The notes: generated by a model not told the origin, from the sequence alone. Numbered from the stretch's first letter, positions 1 to 6,430 are shown. The stretch: DNA of 10,432 nt from an uncultured Lachnospiraceae bacterium (GCA_900550235.1 URRQ01000057.1:1-10432), one strand, 5' to 3'. A program made the numbers and translations.

Positions 1-62
1 ACATAATCTTCTCTAAAGAGCCATTCCCTTTCAATGCCTTAACTTAATGACATTGCCTTCAT

Positions 63-102
63 CTTACTTGTCTTTTTTGATGCTAAGCTGTCTTTTTTGA
101 TG
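63..102. repeat. 20-bp imperfect tandem duplication at the 3' end of the yitT-type gene
   Basis: Two adjacent 20-bp units (63-82 and 83-102) are identical at 17 of 20 positions and share the perfect 14-mer TGTCTTTTTTGATG (69-82 and 89-102). The gene-proximal copy supplies the last codons and the TAG stop (83-85) of the membrane protein. Because 20 is not a multiple of three, the distal copy is out of frame. If one copy were removed, the reading frame would run nine residues past the last shared threonine (SKMKAMSLS) before a TAA. The arrangement is consistent with a local slippage duplication that reset the C-terminus. Confidence 0.75.
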
Positions 103-691
103 TTATGTATTTGATAGTATTGATAATTACAAAAAGTGAAAATAAACTTAATATTGCAATCATAAAATCCCCGGAAATGAATCCGGAAGCAATCACAACA
201 CTTCCGTCTAAAACAAATAGAATCACAGAGAGTTTAAAAAATTTGAAGAAATGTTGGATTAAAAGTGCAATCACATCAGTACCGCCTGTAGCACAGTCAT
301 GATTCAAGGCAAGTCCAATTGCCGTTCCGACTAATACTCCTCCGATGATTGCGGCAATGATCTGGATCAAGAGCTGCGGGATACCCGGCAACAATTGAAA
401 TAAGTCTATTACAGGAACTATTTCCATACAGACCGGAGTCATAAATGTTATATATAATGTTTTAATTCCAAAGCTTTTTCCTAATAGTATTGTTGCTAAT
501 ACAAGCAATGGAATAGAAATACACAAAGTCATATACGAGACTGGTATTCTCGTTACCAATGAGAAAATAATGGATAAACCGGTAATTCCTCCGGGAGCAA
601 GTCCGGTACATTGAAAAAAGCAGTTGACCGCAATCGCGGTCAACAAAGAGGAAATAGTGATAAAAGAGTAATCTTTAATTGTACTTTTCAT
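83..691 (-). CDS. YitT-type integral membrane protein lacking the DUF2179 domain
   Basis: This 202-residue, very hydrophobic protein has about six membrane segments (roughly 9-26, 52-71, 77-94, 106-128, 153-170 and 174-195). It carries the YitT-family glycine motifs GLAPGGITGLS (30-40) and CATGGTDVIA (133-142). Typical YitT proteins are about 280 residues and end in a cytosolic DUF2179 domain. Here the protein stops right after the last membrane segment with a short basic tail (KYITSKKTA). The family's transport role is not established, so no substrate is assigned. The ATG lies four bases beyond the stop of the epimerase homologue and has no clear Shine-Dalgarno, which suggests translational coupling and co-transcription with that gene. 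Downstream (bases 1-82) I see no convincing terminator. The family call is fairly sure; the function is unknown. Confidence 0.8.
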   Translation of the reverse strand: MKSTIKDYSFITISSLLTAIAVNCFFQCTGLAPGGITGLSIIFSLVTRIPVSYMTLCISIPLLVLATILLGKSFGIKTLYITFMTPVCMEIVPVIDLFQLLPGIPQLLIQIIAAIIGGVLVGTAIGLALNHDCATGGTDVIALLIQHFFKFFKLSVILFVLDGSVVIASGFISGDFMIAILSLFSLFVIINTIKYITSKKTA

Positions 692-695
692 AAGT

Positions 696-1412
696 TTATT
701 CTAAACCAAATTTTACAACTGCATCATCAATGGCTTTTCTGCATTTTGTATATCCGCCGACAATGCCATCAGGATCTTTGAATAGTGCAGAAGAAAGAAC
801 GATAACATCCGGATTACATTCGATTAATTTTTCCATGTTATCATTGCGAAGACCTCCGTCAATAGCAAGTTCACATTTTGGATTTTTTTCGTCGATCATT
901 TTTCTTGCACGCTGAACAAGATCTACAGCGCTTCTTCTCCAACCCCAGTTATCTTTTCCATCAGTCTCATCAACGCCATGTGTGACAATATGTAGGCGGT
1001 CAATGTCATAAATGGACTCTTCAACAAAACTGAGCGGTGTATAGCATCCTAAAGTTAATCCGATTTTTAAGCCCATTTCACGGCACCAATTGATAATGTA
1101 AGCAAGCTGTGCGCCAAGGAAATGTTCAGCAGGGATGATCAGCATATCTGCACCTGCTTCGGCAATTTGTTCGATAAACATTCTGTCCATTGTAACAGTA
1201 TAGATGTGACATTCGATCGGTTTGTCTGTTACAGGGCGGATTCCGGCAATAATCTGATGACCTCCCATAAGTTTCATGTTTTGTAAGTCGTGCATATCTG
1301 CAGCATCAGAATGGATATAATCAACACCGGCATCACTGATTTCTTTCACAATACCTGCAATATTACCATAATTAACATGGGCTAACCCAGCTGCGATTTT
1401 AATGTGTTTCAT
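696..1412 (-). CDS. Divergent ribulose-phosphate 3-epimerase family protein
   Basis: This 238-residue TIM-barrel protein has the usual length of Rpe/AlsE sugar-phosphate epimerases. The metal and acid-base framework is recognisable: H34-x-D36 in YIHSDAAD, H69 in ECHIYT, and D185 in AIDGGLRND. A phosphate-loop-like SSALFKDPDG follows at 207-216. It departs from canonical Rpe in two catalytic loops: the N-terminal ASxLxAD-type segment reads AAGLAHVNYG, and the MTVxPGFGGQ-type loop reads VTHGVDETDGKDNWGW (143-158). The substrate is therefore probably not ribulose-5-phosphate; a rarer ketose phosphate is plausible. I start it at 1412 rather than the longer frame to 1523, because this ATG has a perfect GGAGG (1422-1426, spacing 9) and a consensus promoter lies just upstream, which would truncate the longer form. 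It sits between the PRD regulator and the YitT-type gene, probably in a two-gene unit. Confidence 0.82.
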   Translation of the reverse strand: MKHIKIAAGLAHVNYGNIAGIVKEISDAGVDYIHSDAADMHDLQNMKLMGGHQIIAGIRPVTDKPIECHIYTVTMDRMFIEQIAEAGADMLIIPAEHFLGAQLAYIINWCREMGLKIGLTLGCYTPLSFVEESIYDIDRLHIVTHGVDETDGKDNWGWRRSAVDLVQRARKMIDEKNPKCELAIDGGLRNDNMEKLIECNPDVIVLSSALFKDPDGIVGGYTKCRKAIDDAVVKFGLE

Positions 1413-1421
1413 ATAAGTATT

Positions 1422-1426
1422 CCTCC
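1422..1426 (-). promoter_or_regulatory. Ribosome binding site fixing the start of the epimerase homologue
   Basis: A perfect GGAGG on the minus strand, nine bases before the ATG at 1410-1412. It decides the start, because the 37 extra codons upstream of it would overlap the -35/-10 promoter and the end of the regulator gene. Confidence 0.85.
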
Positions 1427-1443
1427 TTTTTTGTTCTATATTA

Positions 1444-1473
1444 ATTATAGTCGATAAACTGAAAGTAGTGCAA
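1444..1473 (-). promoter_or_regulatory. SigA-type promoter of the epimerase-yitT unit
   Basis: On the minus strand a -35 TTGCAC (1468-1473) is followed, after an 18-bp spacer, by a perfect -10 TATAAT (1444-1449). Transcription would start near 1437 and give a leader of about 25 bases that contains the GGAGG. The -35 lies inside an inverted repeat (1466-1500), so the promoter is probably controlled by a protein bound there. This makes the epimerase gene independent of the upstream regulator transcript. Confidence 0.75.
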
Positions 1474-1500
1474 GTTACCATAGATGTGTACTTGGCACTA
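1466..1500. promoter_or_regulatory. Inverted repeat overlapping the -35; candidate PRD-regulator operator
   Basis: TAGTGCAAGT (1466-1475) and ACTTGGCACTA (1490-1500) are complementary over 10 positions with one bulged base, separated by 14 bp. The arm nearer the promoter covers the -35 hexamer, and the other arm lies further upstream. DNA-binding PRD activators of the MtlR/LicR type commonly bind dyads just upstream of or touching the -35. The neighbouring gene at 1516-3048 encodes such a regulator, so it is the obvious candidate ligand. That assignment is inference. Confidence 0.5.
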
Positions 1501-1515
1501 TCATTGTGGAAATTT

Positions 1516-3048
1516 TTAAACATTTATATTGATAACGGGGCTATTTTTTTCGTTATAATATTTTTTGATAATACCTTTTAAGCGAGCGATATCTTTGTCA
1601 TGCATAAGGGGATTAATTGTTAAAATAGGAATAGAAATATTGAGATTTAAGTCCAAAGTTGAAAGAATTAATTCTGCCTGACTTAAATCTGTGTTTTGTA
1701 TTGTTAGAAAACTTTCCTGTGCTATAATTTCAATTTCCGGAATCTGTGGGATAAGCTTCCGCTTAAGAAGCTTAATCGCACCGATACCGCCATGACATAC
1801 TAAAATTGTTTTGAGAGGACGTTTATTGCGTTCAAGGGCAGCAGCTAAATGAATGGCAATATATGCAATCTCATCATCGCTAAGATTGCATGAATATTGT
1901 TTTTCTAAAATACGAAGACTATTTTTTACTATTAAAAACGTATTAGGATAATAAGTATTGATTTCTTCTAACATAGGATTTTTAATGGATATACCGTGCT
2001 GAAATCGTGTGATTGTAGGTCCAAGGTGTGCAATCAGTGATTCTCGCAGATCTAAATCCTCTGTAAAAGGAAGATGCAAAGTATGCTCCCAATTTTCCAA
2101 CAGCGCATCTACAAGCTGACAAATATCATGTTGATCATTTTCTGTAATACCTATTTGATTATTCAATGAAAGAAAATGAATTTGGAGATACCGAAGCTCT
2201 TCTTCAGGAAACTTTAAATGCAATTCCTTTTCCAACATAGTAGCTAATTGTGATATTTCGGAAAAAAGTGCTTTTCCTCTTAGTTCTTCTACAAATTCAG
2301 GAGAAAGAGTAATAGGGTGGTCCTCTGTTATACGAACTATGCTGATAAAGATTCTAAGTAAAACAGAAGAAAGCGAATTAAATGGCAAACTATTAATATA
2401 TGGATTGCCTGAGTGGATGATAAGGTGCACGAGTTCATGAATATTTTTGTCGGTATAATCTAAGGATTTAAAAATAAAATTATTCGTACATTTGTAATCC
2501 GGATTTTGAATAATTTTAACAAATTCAGAATAACCGGCATCTTCTTGCATGAGATCGTACATCAAATCTCTGAGATGTCGTTCCTTTCCAATCAGGCTGA
2601 TTCCATGATTATTTTTGCGGATAATTTCCACATGATAGGCAGCAAATTGTGCGGAAAGTGCAGATATATCTTTATGGATCGTAGCGCGGCTCACAAAGAG
2701 TTCAGATGAGAGTTCGTATATTCTGCAATTTTCGGCACAGGTTATCAGGCGAAGACCAATATAGTTTTTTCTCGCTTTCGGTGAATAGCTTATTAACTGA
2801 CTAGTATGCATACTGATTGAACTCAAAAAAATAAGCTTATCTTCTTCCGGGCCGGTAATACATATGCCAACTCCTGTTTTCCTGCAAAGGGAAAGATTAT
2901 GTTCAGCTAAAAGTTCTGCTACAATATTTAGATCATTTCTAATTGTTTTATTAGAAACCTGTAATAGTGTAGAGACAGTTTGAATTGTAATATAATCTGA
3001 TTGTTGGAGAAGGATTCGAATGAGTTCTAAAATTCGTTTGTTTTCCAT
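1516..3048 (-). CDS. PRD-domain transcriptional regulator (BglG/MtlR-like, DNA-binding type)
   Basis: The 510-residue protein has a layered regulator architecture. There is an N-terminal winged HTH (about 4-60, recognition region VSNKTIRNDL 31-40) and a second HTH (about 105-155, VSRATIHKDI 119-128). Two PRDs (about 195-300 and 305-410) are followed by a PTS EIIB-like Rossmann segment (413-500) with the cysteine loop ILVCHGGIG (C418). No EIIA-like domain follows, unlike full-length LicR/MtlR. Candidate phospho-histidines are H291 (LQIHF) in PRD1, and H341 (IAHLGP) and H400 (YIAIHLA) in PRD2. The usual first PRD1 histidine position appears to be R232. Such proteins activate carbohydrate operons under control of PTS phosphorylation, but no PTS gene is in the window. 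The ATG has GAGGA at 3057-3061. The gene starts 36 bp after the peptidase stop, so it may be co-transcribed, and is followed by a promoter for the epimerase homologue, its likely target. Confidence 0.88.
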   Translation of the reverse strand: MENKRILELIRILLQQSDYITIQTVSTLLQVSNKTIRNDLNIVAELLAEHNLSLCRKTGVGICITGPEEDKLIFLSSISMHTSQLISYSPKARKNYIGLRLITCAENCRIYELSSELFVSRATIHKDISALSAQFAAYHVEIIRKNNHGISLIGKERHLRDLMYDLMQEDAGYSEFVKIIQNPDYKCTNNFIFKSLDYTDKNIHELVHLIIHSGNPYINSLPFNSLSSVLLRIFISIVRITEDHPITLSPEFVEELRGKALFSEISQLATMLEKELHLKFPEEELRYLQIHFLSLNNQIGITENDQHDICQLVDALLENWEHTLHLPFTEDLDLRESLIAHLGPTITRFQHGISIKNPMLEEINTYYPNTFLIVKNSLRILEKQYSCNLSDDEIAYIAIHLAAALERNKRPLKTILVCHGGIGAIKLLKRKLIPQIPEIEIIAQESFLTIQNTDLSQAELILSTLDLNLNISIPILTINPLMHDKDIARLKGIIKKYYNEKNSPVININV

Positions 3049-3084
3049 AATAAAAATCCTCGTAATATTAGATTATTTTAATTC

Positions 3085-4341
3085 CTACAAAGAGGATCTG
3101 CTCATAAGGAATTCGATATCTTCAGGTTTTTTAGCGATATTAGAAGATAGATTGATTGGTGAATCGTTCGTGATCAGAATATCATCCTCAATACGGATAC
3201 CAATTCCTTCTTCGGCAATATATAGTCCGGGTTCCACCGTAATGACCATTCCAGGGACAAGAGTTTCCAATTCAGGAAGTGAGATATCGTGAGTATCTAA
3301 TCCTAAAGGATGGCTTACTCCGTGGTAATAATAGTCTTTGACAGATTTGCCATTGTCTAAAAGTCCGATATTTTTAAGCGCAGTCTGATAATATTCGATT
3401 ACAATATCGTTTAATTCCCGCAAGGTGATGCCGGGAATAGCAGCAGAGATTACACGGTTTTGTGCTTCTAATACAATATTATATAATTGCTTTTGACGTT
3501 CCGTAAATTTCCCATTTATTGGAAAGGTTCTGGAAATATCGGCACAATAGTGCTGATGTGTACTTCCAAGGTCAAGAAGTACGAGTTCATTATCATGTAC
3601 AATATGATCATTCTCAGCATAATGAAGTGTTGTAGCTCGTGTGCCTCCGGCAATAATACTAGGAAAAGCTGTTTCTTTAACGCCTTGTTTTCTAAGAGAA
3701 AAATCGAATATTCCTTCGATTTCACATTCGTTCATTTCAGGAGAAACATAGGCATATAGCTCTTCTAACGCTTTTTGTGTAGTATTTTGAGCAAATGCCA
3801 TGTTTACCAATTCATCTTTGGATTTAATCAATCGAGCTTTTGCAAGGCTTGGAAAGATATTAACGATATCAACTTCCGGATACGTAGAACGTATCCACGC
3901 AGAAATCTGATGCGATGTAGTTGGCGGATCGTTTGGCCGGCACCTCCAGAGGTTTAAGCCTAGGGAAGGGCGATTTATCCGAGAAGATAAAAAGCGATGA
4001 ATGTGAGGTTCCCATAGATTTAAAGGATAAATATTTTCAATGTCGCTGATTTCTTTTATGCTGTCAACAGAAGGACTGGAGCCTATCCATTTAGCAGTTT
4101 CTATATCGCGAATGTCTACATATAAATTCGAATACACTTTTGAATTATTTTCACGGATCATAACTAAAACTGCATTTTCTAAATCCATTCCTGTCAAATA
4201 ATAAAAATTGCGGTCTACGCTGAAATGATACGTCTCATCTGCAGAGCGGACAGGTGCTTTTCCGGAATATAAAATGGTTAGGAAAGGGCTGTTGTCAGTA
4301 TGCAAGAATTGTTCACGTCGGTTTTGATATATGTTTGCCAT
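3085..4341 (-). CDS. pepP: Aminopeptidase P-type M24 metallopeptidase (Xaa-Pro aminopeptidase)
   Basis: This 418-residue cytosolic metallopeptidase probably removes the N-terminal residue of peptides with proline in second position. An AMP_N-like domain covers about 1-130 (VDRNFYYLTG 42-51), and the pita-bread catalytic domain about 170-410. The five dinuclear-metal ligands are all visible: D257 (LLDLGS), D268 (CADISRTFP), H344 (HGVSHPLGLDTHD), E370 (TVEPGLYI) and E385 (IRIEDD). The family's active-site histidines match H240 (TTLHYAEN) and H351. Length fits PepP (about 440). There is no signal peptide. The ATG follows GGAGG (4350-4354) at spacing 8. It lies downstream of the kinase gene, separated by a 65-bp gap that holds a strong hairpin. 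With an Opp transporter divergent nearby, a role in processing imported peptides is likely. Exact specificity (dipeptidase versus aminopeptidase) is inferred. Confidence 0.92.
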   Translation of the reverse strand: MANIYQNRREQFLHTDNSPFLTILYSGKAPVRSADETYHFSVDRNFYYLTGMDLENAVLVMIRENNSKVYSNLYVDIRDIETAKWIGSSPSVDSIKEISDIENIYPLNLWEPHIHRFLSSRINRPSLGLNLWRCRPNDPPTTSHQISAWIRSTYPEVDIVNIFPSLAKARLIKSKDELVNMAFAQNTTQKALEELYAYVSPEMNECEIEGIFDFSLRKQGVKETAFPSIIAGGTRATTLHYAENDHIVHDNELVLLDLGSTHQHYCADISRTFPINGKFTERQKQLYNIVLEAQNRVISAAIPGITLRELNDIVIEYYQTALKNIGLLDNGKSVKDYYYHGVSHPLGLDTHDISLPELETLVPGMVITVEPGLYIAEEGIGIRIEDDILITNDSPINLSSNIAKKPEDIEFLMSRSSL

Positions 4342-4365
4342 GTCGGTATCCTCCTTGTATAAGTT

Positions 4366-4386
4366 GAGCGGACATAAAGTCCGCTC
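4366..4386 (-). other. Perfect intergenic hairpin between the kinase and peptidase genes
   Basis: GAGCGGAC (4366-4373) and GTCCGCTC (4379-4386) form an uninterrupted, GC-rich 8-bp stem with a 5-base loop. In the minus-strand transcript it falls between the kinase stop (4407) and the peptidase ribosome site, and no U-run follows it (AACTTATACAAGG). It therefore does not look like an intrinsic terminator in the operon direction. A role in mRNA processing, stability or differential expression is more likely. A dyad binding site for a protein is an alternative. Confidence 0.6.
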
Positions 4387-4406
4387 GGTTTACTCTTATT
4401 TTGCTT

Positions 4407-5516
4407 TTAGTCCACAAGTGGGACGAGTGGCTGTTGGTCTCTTTGTCGCCAGATATCTCCAACGGCCATATAATCAATAGTATCATTTTTCATATATGAG
4501 AATAGTAATTGCTTCATGGATTCACCCCATGAATCACGAATTCCATCAATATGTCCCCAATAAGATTGGGCTAATTCGAGAAGCCGGCAACCTGCAAGAA
4601 AATCGATTGCCTGATGATCTTCGATGCTGCTTGGAGTGTAAAGCCCGCCGGCTTTTTGATAGCCATCAAAAAAGGCTTGTTCCGCTTCATCAAAACATTT
4701 CTTATCATAAAAATTGAATAAGAAGAAACGGAAACCATAGAATTCTAATGCAGCAGGCGCTGATTGTGCAGATTCTAAGTCAAAATATCCGGATGGATGT
4801 CCGGTATTATCTACAAAAAAGTTTTCTGCATGCATATCTGTGAAATTCAGAACGGGGGTACTGACCTGAGCATCAAATTGTGGATAAAATTGCTCCAACT
4901 TTTTATTAAAAAATGCAGATACCGCCTGATGTTCTTTTTCAGTGAACATATTTTTTTTCATACACCTGTCAATACGCATCTCAATAACTTGGCGGAAACG
5001 GTCAGAAAAGTTTGTTAGTCCGGCAGGTTCTATCTCGGAATCAACCATAATGTTACCAAAAGAAGAGAAGGAAACGGATTGGATTTTTGCAAAATCTTCT
5101 CCGAGATATTTCATGCTTTCAAGAAAAGCTTTTTTGGAATAGCCATTGTTTTTCATATATTCTTTGTGAGAAATTCCGGTCATATGTTCCAAAACGATAA
5201 AAGTACCATATTTGGAAGGATGAATACCATACACTTTCGGAGTTGGAACTCCTGATTTCTCTTTAATCATTGAAAAGAGATAAGCTTCTCTTTCTAAAGA
5301 AAGACGTCCGCCAAATAGTGTATCCAATCCGGCTTCTCCAATATCCTTTTCAGTGTCTCGAATTTTTGCAAATTTGCAGATTAAATTTTGATTATTTTCT
5401 AATGTAACAGCAAACACATAGTGATTAGAGCCTTCATTGATTTGCCGAAGATCTTTTATTGGATAACCGGCTTCGATTAAGGACTCTTTTGCTATTTCGG
5501 GTGTAATAATTACCAT
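4407..5516 (-). CDS. APH-fold phosphotransferase (small-molecule kinase)
   Basis: This 369-residue protein has the choline kinase/aminoglycoside phosphotransferase fold. The glycine-loop region is INEGSNHYVFAVT (26-38), with the ATP-binding lysine at K48 (ICKFAK) and its partner glutamate at E76 (SLEREAYLF). Then comes VPTPKVYG (90-97) and hinge IVLEHMTG (107-114). The Brenner-type catalytic loop is NFTDMHAENFF (224-234, D227 and N232), and the metal-binding aspartate is D246 in GYFDLESA. The family phosphorylates hydroxyls of aminoglycosides, choline, homoserine, hydroxylysine, methylthioribose and other small molecules, and the substrate here is not recognisable. It starts 12 bp after the PAS/HTH regulator; its GGAGG (5525-5529) overlaps that gene's stop, so the two are translationally coupled. 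The peptidase follows. Co-location with peptide uptake argues more for a catabolic kinase than for antibiotic resistance, though the latter cannot be excluded. Confidence 0.82.
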   Translation of the reverse strand: MVIITPEIAKESLIEAGYPIKDLRQINEGSNHYVFAVTLENNQNLICKFAKIRDTEKDIGEAGLDTLFGGRLSLEREAYLFSMIKEKSGVPTPKVYGIHPSKYGTFIVLEHMTGISHKEYMKNNGYSKKAFLESMKYLGEDFAKIQSVSFSSFGNIMVDSEIEPAGLTNFSDRFRQVIEMRIDRCMKKNMFTEKEHQAVSAFFNKKLEQFYPQFDAQVSTPVLNFTDMHAENFFVDNTGHPSGYFDLESAQSAPAALEFYGFRFFLFNFYDKKCFDEAEQAFFDGYQKAGGLYTPSSIEDHQAIDFLAGCRLLELAQSYWGHIDGIRDSWGESMKQLLFSYMKNDTIDYMAVGDIWRQRDQQPLVPLVD

Positions 5517-5528
5517 CTGATTGTCCTC

Positions 5529-6185
5529 CTATTTTTCAATTTGCTGAAGATAGCGATAAATCGTTGCATCAGAACTCTTCAACTCTCTGGCAACTTCTGA
5601 GATAGATCCTTTTACAAGGAAAATTCCCCGTGCGTCCATTTCACGAACAATGCTTTTTTTCTCTTGTGTTGTAAATCGTTCCGGAGTCACGCCGAAACGA
5701 ATACTTGCTTCGACGATTACAGAATTGATTAGAGCAGAAGTTGATGAGCTTAGGTTTTCGTAGTCGTCATTAGGTTTTTCCGGTGCACTAGGAATGCCAG
5801 AAGTATGTGTAGCATTATTACTATTACCGTTAATCATTCTTTCGAGGATTTCACGCAAGGACAAAAGACTAGAAATTTTCATATTGATTGTTAAAAGTCC
5901 TGCAAGTTTTTCATTGTCTTTTATGAATAGAGTTGCCGAGCGAAGTTTTTCACCTGAAGGACTTGTTGCTCTATAGTTTACTGTATAAGGAAGTGCATGG
6001 CATTTTGGATTATTAATAAATGCTTTTTGTACTTCTCCTACAGGATCTCCGGAGTGAGTTGAGCCATCAAAAGAATTTTCAATATGTAGAACTTTTTCTG
6101 TATCACAAAGAATCAGTTCGCAATCATCTCCAAGATAAAGAGCTAAAAATTTCATAATAGGAATGTAGTCTTTGAGATTTAACAT
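5529..6185 (-). CDS. YheO/DauR-type PAS-HTH transcriptional regulator
   Basis: This 218-residue regulator has the two-domain layout of the YheO-like family. An N-terminal PAS-like sensor covers about 5-113, with the family-type segment NYRATSPSGEKLRSATLFIKDNEKLAGLLTIN spanning 70-101. A Ser/Asn/Pro-rich linker follows (about 118-150). The C-terminal HTH is at about 168-215 (FTTQEKKSIVREMDARGIF, then SISEVARELKSSDATIYRYL). The best-known relative, DauR, represses a D-arginine catabolic operon, so ligand-responsive repression is plausible here. It is divergent from oppB across 245 bp that carries promoters, three direct repeats and a palindrome, the usual setting for a regulator controlling both itself and the transporter. 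The ATG follows GGAGG (6196-6200) at spacing 10. It heads a transcript with the kinase and probably the peptidase. Family is clear; ligand unknown. Confidence 0.87.
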   Translation of the reverse strand: MLNLKDYIPIMKFLALYLGDDCELILCDTEKVLHIENSFDGSTHSGDPVGEVQKAFINNPKCHALPYTVNYRATSPSGEKLRSATLFIKDNEKLAGLLTINMKISSLLSLREILERMINGNSNNATHTSGIPSAPEKPNDDYENLSSSTSALINSVIVEASIRFGVTPERFTTQEKKSIVREMDARGIFLVKGSISEVARELKSSDATIYRYLQQIEK

Positions 6186-6218
6186 GAATGTTTCGCCTCC
6201 TTTTATTTTCTTAAGATG

Positions 6219-6247
6219 AAAATATCATGGAAAGATTGTTATGTCAA
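6219..6247 (-). promoter_or_regulatory. Promoter of the regulator-kinase-peptidase operon
   Basis: On the minus strand a perfect -35 TTGACA (6242-6247) lies 17 bp before the -10 TATTTT (6219-6224). The -10 is preceded by TGA, giving an extended TGn -10. The start would fall near 6212, a short leader before the GGAGG at 6196-6200. Confidence 0.7.
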
Positions 6248-6254
6248 TAAAGAA

Positions 6255-6311
6255 TGATAAAAAAGTATATTTGTGATAAAAAAATATTGACATGATAAAA
6301 AATTAGTGATA
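6255..6311. repeat. Three direct repeats at a 19-bp period between divergent promoters; candidate operator
   Basis: The decamer TGATAAAAAA occurs at 6255-6264, 6274-6283 and 6293-6302, starts exactly 19 bp apart. The remaining nine bases of each unit differ, so only the decamer is conserved. The array fills the space between the -35 of the leftward promoter (6242-6247) and the rightward promoter, with the third copy inside the -35/-10 spacer of the opp promoter. This placement suits a protein acting on both directions, most simply the adjacent PAS/HTH regulator. Phased A-tracts causing bending or an AT-rich UP-like element are the alternatives; 19 bp is not a whole number of helical turns. 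Confidence 0.6.
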
Positions 6312-6315
6312 GCAT
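6287..6315 (+). promoter_or_regulatory. Promoter of the oppBCDF operon
   Basis: A perfect -35 TTGACA (6287-6292), a 17-bp spacer and the -10 TAGCAT (6310-6315, four of six consensus bases). The start would be near 6322, leaving a leader of about 110 bases that is purine- and A-rich with no obvious riboswitch fold. One operator-like repeat lies in the spacer, and a palindrome covers the -10 end and the start. Confidence 0.65.
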
Positions 6316-6330
6316 GTGAATAAATCACAT
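6314..6330. promoter_or_regulatory. 17-bp palindrome at the opp -10/start site
   Basis: ATGTGA (6314-6319) and TCACAT (6325-6330) are perfect inverted half-sites five bases apart. They overlap the last bases of the -10 and the expected transcription start, where a bound protein would block initiation. The halves resemble a CRP-type TGTGA/TCACA site but with a 5-base instead of 6-base centre. CRP-type control is not assumed in this lineage. Which protein binds is unknown. Confidence 0.5.
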
Positions 6331-6430
6331 AGACGGTATGGAAAGAAAAAGAAATATGTACAAAATACACAATAAAAATAGTTTCTTGAGAAAAAAGTAC
6401 CGTTAAAATTAAAACAAAGGAGAAGAAATT

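Noticed and set aside
105..302. Plus-strand open frame opposite the YitT-type gene
   Set aside because: It lies wholly within the antisense of a hydrophobic gene and has no Shine-Dalgarno or family resemblance.
1413..1523. Extended N-terminus of the epimerase homologue (37 more codons, start at 1523)
   Set aside because: The extension overlaps the regulator's 3' end and a consensus promoter, and its sequence is unlike the family. The ATG at 1412 has a perfect GGAGG and begins where the barrel's first strand begins.
2506..2709. Plus-strand open frame opposite the PRD regulator
   Set aside because: Shadow of a well-supported gene with no ribosome site or recognisable protein. The same holds for other antisense or out-of-frame openings, such as 3487-3759, 4797-5018, 7621-7968 and 7849-8175.
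4407..5516. Specific antibiotic-resistance aminoglycoside kinase
   Set aside because: Only the general APH fold is visible. The catalytic loop NFTDMHAEN and the peptide-uptake context do not match a resistance enzyme I can name.
6314..6330. CRP-type binding site
   Set aside because: The half-sites resemble TGTGA/TCACA but the centre is 5 rather than 6 bases, and the suggested host group is not expected to use cAMP-CRP in the enterobacterial way. I keep it only as a generic palindrome.
6331..6405. Riboswitch or leader structure in the opp 5' UTR (ACGGTA pairing with TACCGT about 60 bases away; TTTC-TTGA-GAAA mini-stem)
   Set aside because: Pairings are short and the leader is A-rich, and it matches no riboswitch or T-box pattern I recognise. 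The TTTC-TTGA-GAAA stem also does not fit the CodY box spacing.
6380..6412. Second opp promoter close to oppB (TTGAGA followed by AT-rich sequence)
   Set aside because: The -10 candidate is poor (TTAAAA-like) and would start transcription almost at the ribosome site. The TTGACA promoter upstream is much better.
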